Source: Sinanaerobacter sp. ZZT-01
GTDB lineage: Bacteria > Bacillota > Clostridia > Peptostreptococcales > Anaerovoracaceae
DNA length: 64,000 nucleotides
Direction of reading: 5' to 3'
Assembly: GCF_035621135.1 (NCBI RefSeq)
Contig: NZ_CP141728.1
Location: forward strand, 3,162,001 to 3,226,000
Part shown: in pieces, positions 60,624-64,000 of the stretch
Layout of the letters: every line of letters begins with the position of its first letter
Numbering within the stretch: the first letter of the stretch is position 1
The notes under the pieces: model-generated
Told to the model about the DNA's origin: nothing
The model's database searches: none
What the model saw: only the letters and a program-made list of their open reading frames with translations
Position numbers and translations under genes: made by a program

Positions 60624-61211
60624 ATGCCCCCTAAAGCCAAAATAACAAAAGACATGATTCTGAAAATTGTCTTGGATATTACAAGAGAATCAGGATTTCA
60701 AACCGTAAATGCAAGGAGTATTGCAAGTAAACTACAATGCTCTACCCGGCCTATTTTTACTTGTTACGAAAACATGGATGAACTAAAAAAAAAATTTCTT
60801 GATTTTGCTTATAAATACTACGAGCAATATGTTACCAATTACAAGAATTCTGTTAGTGTCAGTCCCTATCTAATTCTTCCTCTTTCTTACATTGAATTTG
60901 CTCAAAAAGAAACACACTTATTTCAATTATTATTTATAAATGATATGGATTTGGAAATGACAGATGCAAAAGACTTTTTTAAGGAAATTGACAATCAGAA
61001 AAAAGCAAAACTCTTTTCGGAAACTATTGGAGTAGAATTAGAACAATCAAAAATCATTTTTTTAGACTTATTTCTTTACACACATGGCATAGCAGTTCTG
61101 GCTGCAACGAAAAAATTAGAATTAAATAGAGGCAAGGCTGAAAAAATGGTGACAAATATTTTGACAGCTTTGGTTAGACAAGAAAATCCGGGCTGGAAAT
61201 TACCCACTTAA
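60624..61211 (+). CDS. TetR/AcrR-family regulator
   Basis: 195 aa. The HTH is ITRESGFQTVNARSIASKLQCSTRPIFTCYENMDELKKKF at residues about 18-57. The C-terminal ligand part is helical (LPLSYIEFAQKETHLFQLLF). GAGGTGAACTT is the ribosome site. The next gene, a methyltransferase, follows by 28 bases, so it is the likely controlled partner. Confidence 0.82.
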   Translation: MPPKAKITKDMILKIVLDITRESGFQTVNARSIASKLQCSTRPIFTCYENMDELKKKFLDFAYKYYEQYVTNYKNSVSVSPYLILPLSYIEFAQKETHLFQLLFINDMDLEMTDAKDFFKEIDNQKKAKLFSETIGVELEQSKIIFLDLFLYTHGIAVLAATKKLELNRGKAEKMVTNILTALVRQENPGWKLPT

Positions 61212-61239
61212 TTTTTATTATCAGCAGAGGGAGTGCAAT

Positions 61240-62001
61240 ATGAATAGAAACCAATATCTAATTAACCATTACAACAATTATGATGAAGATAGCCGTCTTG
61301 TTCCAAAACATGGTTCCGTTGAGTTCCTTACCACAATGAAATATATCGAGAAATACATAAAGTCTGACGACCGTGTGCTTGAAATCGGTGCTGGAACAGG
61401 TCGATATTCCCATGCACTGGCACGAGAGGGATATGATGTTGATGCAGTGGAGTTGGTTGAACACAATATAGAGATTTTCAAACAAAACACTCAACCGAAT
61501 GAAAATATAACCATTACACAAGGCAACGCTATGGATTTATCTACGTTCCCAGACAATGGGTATGACATAACTCTGCTGTTAGGACCGTTGTATCATCTTT
61601 ACACCAAAGAGGATAAACAACAAGCTCTGAGCGAGGCGATTCGTGTAACAAGACCGGGAGGCATAGTTTTTGCCGCCTATGTTATATCCGATGGCTGTCT
61701 ACTTGACGAAGGGTTCCATCGTGGTAACATCAATGTTGCTGAATATATTGAAAAGGGGTTGCTTGACGCCCAAACATTTGCCGCCAAGTCCGAGCCAAAG
61801 GATTTGTTTGAACTTGTCCGTAAAGAAAACATCGACAATCTAATGTCTGTATTTCCCATAACCCGACTTCATTACGTTGCGGCAGATGGCTGTGCCTTAT
61901 TTATGCGCGAAGCAATAGACACGATGGACAATGACACTTTTGAGTTGTATTTAAACTTGCGAGCGCGAAGATTTATTGGGCATTTCGAGTCATGCGATTG
62001 A
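61240..62001 (+). CDS. Class I SAM-dependent methyltransferase
   Basis: 253 aa. Motif I VLEIGAGTGRYSHALAREG near 45-63, acidic VDAVELVEHNIE, motif IV ITLLLGPLYHLY and IRVTRPGGIVFAAYV. The substrate is unknown. The base composition is richer in G+C than the TetR gene upstream, hinting at a separate origin. Confidence 0.85.
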   Translation: MNRNQYLINHYNNYDEDSRLVPKHGSVEFLTTMKYIEKYIKSDDRVLEIGAGTGRYSHALAREGYDVDAVELVEHNIEIFKQNTQPNENITITQGNAMDLSTFPDNGYDITLLLGPLYHLYTKEDKQQALSEAIRVTRPGGIVFAAYVISDGCLLDEGFHRGNINVAEYIEKGLLDAQTFAAKSEPKDLFELVRKENIDNLMSVFPITRLHYVAADGCALFMREAIDTMDNDTFELYLNLRARRFIGHFESCD

Positions 62002-62091
62002 CATATTCAGAAAATAAATGTTTTTTTATTATTAAAATTAGTGTCAATAATTTTAATCTAACTTGGAGCAAAGTGTGGGGGAAATAAACAG

Positions 62092-62120
62092 CCACTACTT
62101 TTTTTGATAAAAATAGTGGC
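62092..62120. terminator. Bidirectional terminator between methyltransferase and binding-protein genes
   Basis: GCCACTA (62092-62098) and TAGTGGC (62114-62120) with inner T/A pairs; T-rich on both outer sides. Confidence 0.6.
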
Positions 62121-62165
62121 GTTTATTACTTTTTTCATTTTTTATTTAATGAATTTTATATTCTG

Positions 62166-63290
62166 CTATTCTTGTGTTTTAAATTTGCCGAATTCACTGT
62201 AATCCTGCACCATCTGTTCATAAAAAGGTTTTCCCAGCAATTTCGTATAGATTTCATCTGCCTTTTTTTCTGGATCAATATCCTTAAACTCCTGCGGATA
62301 AAGAACCGTTCCCATATAATAAGCATCTGCAATTGCTGTTTCAACATTTGTCCTCAAAAGAATGAACGGAAGCTGTACATGGACGTGGTCATTCTTAAAC
62401 GCCGTTAAGGATTGATAAAAAGCTGTGTTTTTTTCATAGTCTTTCTGAACAATTTGATAGCCGTCCAGATCAATGAAAATATACTCCGGATCCCATGTCA
62501 GCAATTGTTCTTTATCAATCATTAAGGAGCCTTTTTTACCGGTCTGATCCACAACATTATTTACTTGAAGGATATTTGTCAAGGAATAGTCTCCCTGTGT
62601 ACTCTCAATTCCCTGTGGCCCCTTATTCCCCAATGCACCAATATAAACCGTGGGTTTGTCTTCCTCTTTTATCTGCGACGTTCTTGTTGTCAAATCTGCT
62701 TCATACTCCTTCAAGATTGCAACCACTTCCTCCGCATGTTCCTCTTCTCCCGTTATTATCCCGATTAAGCGCAGAGAATCTAAGATTTCTTGATTGAAAA
62801 TCCCGCCATTCTCTCCATAGCTTAGAACCACGACAGGTATTCCTGTTTTTTCTTGAAGTTCATCTGCTGATGCGGCGTCCATCGCATACGTATTAAAAAT
62901 CACATCGGGCGCAACCGTTAAAATCTGCTCTGGATCTGCGGTTCCGGTCGGTCCTCCTTGCCCAATAATCGGAAGAGACTCAAAAATCGATTGATTCATC
63001 ACAGAATAAGGAACTCCGGTTTGTCCTTCCGTTTCTTTTTTCTCAATACCGACTAATTGATCCAGCGGTGCCACATAGGTATATAAGCGCAAAGCTCCAA
63101 CCCCTACATTGACAAATTGATCCGCATCCTGTGGGATTTCTACCTTTCTTCCAAGCATATCGGTAACTGTTATCACCTTCTCCTCCACATCATCTTTTAT
63201 ATCGTTGCTTGAACAAGCAGTCATCAAAGTTAAAATCAACAGGAATGCAAGAAAAGTCGGCCATTTTTTACTCTTTTGTTTCATTTTCAT
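62166..63290 (-). CDS. Iron/cobalamin-type ABC substrate-binding lipoprotein
   Basis: 374 aa. Lipobox LMTACSS (Cys near 26). VITVTDMLGRKVEIPQDADQ opens the periplasmic-binding fold; DPEQILTVAPDVIFNT, DELQEKTGIPVVVLSY and LLTWDPEYIFIDLDG are family marks (FecB/BtuF group). The ligand could be a ferric siderophore, heme or cobalamin. The ATPase gene lies 18 bases upstream in the same direction. Confidence 0.85.
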   Translation of the reverse strand: MKMKQKSKKWPTFLAFLLILTLMTACSSNDIKDDVEEKVITVTDMLGRKVEIPQDADQFVNVGVGALRLYTYVAPLDQLVGIEKKETEGQTGVPYSVMNQSIFESLPIIGQGGPTGTADPEQILTVAPDVIFNTYAMDAASADELQEKTGIPVVVLSYGENGGIFNQEILDSLRLIGIITGEEEHAEEVVAILKEYEADLTTRTSQIKEEDKPTVYIGALGNKGPQGIESTQGDYSLTNILQVNNVVDQTGKKGSLMIDKEQLLTWDPEYIFIDLDGYQIVQKDYEKNTAFYQSLTAFKNDHVHVQLPFILLRTNVETAIADAYYMGTVLYPQEFKDIDPEKKADEIYTKLLGKPFYEQMVQDYSEFGKFKTQE

Positions 63291-63308
63291 TTCACCCTTT
63301 CAAACAAT

Positions 63309-64000
63309 CTATGCAGGTACTACAATACGGCGAGTACCATGTTCTAATATCTCTACAGGGAGTGCGTAGACTTGAGCAATATTACTTTCGGTAATGATTC
63401 CCGCATCTCCTGCGGCATAAATGCGGCCTTCTTTCATAAGAATAAATCGATCCGCGTAGCGAAGTGCTAAGTTTAAATCATGCATGCTGATTACAGAGGT
63501 GATGTCTGCGCTTAATGTAATTGCTCGAATGCTCTGCATTACATCCACCTGATTTTTTAAATCCAAATGGTTGGTTGGTTCATCCATCAAAAGAATCTTC
63601 GGTTTTTGAGCGATGGCTCTTGCGATCGCCACTTTTTGAAGCTCTCCCCCGCTTAGCTGCTCCAAATATCTCATAGAGAAATCAGAAAGGCCAAGCTCTT
63701 GTAAGACGCTGCCTACAATTTCAATGTCATTCGAATGAATTCTGCATCCTATATGTGGCGTTCTCCCCAATAACACGGCATCAAAGACTGTATTCATGCT
63801 TCGATGATGGTGCTGCTCAACATATCCGATTCTCTTTGCCAAATCTTTTCCTTTTAACTTTGTGATATCCTCAGAACCGATGATTACGCTGCCTGCCGTA
63901 GGTTTTAAAACTTGATTGATACATTTCAGCAGAGTCGTCTTTCCAGTTCCATTCGGTCCCAATATTGCGACAAGCTCTCCCTGCTTTGCTTCAAAGCCTG
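63309..64000 (-). CDS. ABC ATP-binding protein, FecE/BtuD-like, cut by the window end
   Basis: The frame is open to the last base; the visible part starts within GFEAKQGELVAILGPNGTGKTT, so the Walker A is complete and only the extreme N-terminus is missing. Signature LSGGELQKVAIARAIAQKP and Walker B ILLMDEPTNHLDLKNQ are present, then MHDLNLALRYADRFILMKEG. A permease is expected beyond the window. Confidence 0.9.
   Translation of the reverse strand, partial: GFEAKQGELVAILGPNGTGKTTLLKCINQVLKPTAGSVIIGSEDITKLKGKDLAKRIGYVEQHHHRSMNTVFDAVLLGRTPHIGCRIHSNDIEIVGSVLQELGLSDFSMRYLEQLSGGELQKVAIARAIAQKPKILLMDEPTNHLDLKNQVDVMQSIRAITLSADITSVISMHDLNLALRYADRFILMKEGRIYAAGDAGIITESNIAQVYALPVEILEHGTRRIVVPA

Noticed and set aside
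1-64000. tRNA, rRNA and CRISPR arrays
   Set aside because: No cloverleaf ending in CCA context, no conserved rRNA stretches and no regular repeat-spacer pattern were seen on reading both strands.

Overview
The window is low-G+C DNA from a spore-forming Firmicute, most likely a clostridium. The grounds are a spoIVA homologue, a T-box leader, S-layer-homology (SLH) proteins, strong AGGAGG-type ribosome sites, a CD1871A-type CXXC peptide and AT-rich codon use. Genus cannot be fixed from the sequence alone. No rRNA, tRNA, CRISPR array or insertion sequence was recognised.

Region A (1 to about 31.73 kb) is the greater part of an integrative conjugative or plasmid-like element. Every protein gene recognised in it reads leftward. 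From its right-hand end it carries a candidate small RNA, a thermonuclease, a parAB partition module with two candidate parS palindromes, an HNH protein, a toprim protein, a replication-relaxation-like protein, a highly structured candidate oriT or origin, and a type IV secretion set (VirD4, a Maff2/VirB2-like protein, VirB6, an M23 hydrolase, PrgI and a split VirB4). The same gene array then continues into a Tad/Flp pilus set (two TadZ-like ATPases, CpaB, CpaF, TadB, TadC, a prepilin, two TadE-like proteins and a prepilin peptidase). SLH and secreted surface proteins, a type I toxin/antisense RNA module, a zeta toxin pair and SSB are mixed in. No integrase or classical relaxase lies in the window, and the element runs off its left edge. 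On the right it appears to end inside an ATPase gene that is cut at 31.73 kb.

Region B (31.7 to 42.1 kb) is accessory or mixed. It holds a CDP-alcohol phosphatidyltransferase with a decayed start, an ECF sigma factor with a degenerate M23 membrane partner, and a visibly more G+C-rich module (HTH, response regulator, histidine kinase, 58-aa peptide, FtsX-type permease, ATPase) resembling antimicrobial-peptide sensing and export systems. It also has a paralogue of a small element protein, a GNAT acetyltransferase and a DUF6054 protein.

Region C (42.1 to 64 kb) looks like ordinary chromosome: a possible FliD-like orphan, a DUF975 protein, aroE, clpB, an M50 protease, a LysM spore-type protein, glyA, thioredoxin, cardiolipin synthase, a T-box-controlled ABC importer, a DMT transporter, a thioredoxin/CD1871A/4Fe-4S redox operon, spoIVA, a TetR regulator with a SAM methyltransferase, and an iron/cobalamin-type ABC uptake system cut by the window end.

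The most interesting structure is the fusion of a complete monoderm Tad pilus locus with a conjugation apparatus in one co-oriented gene array.
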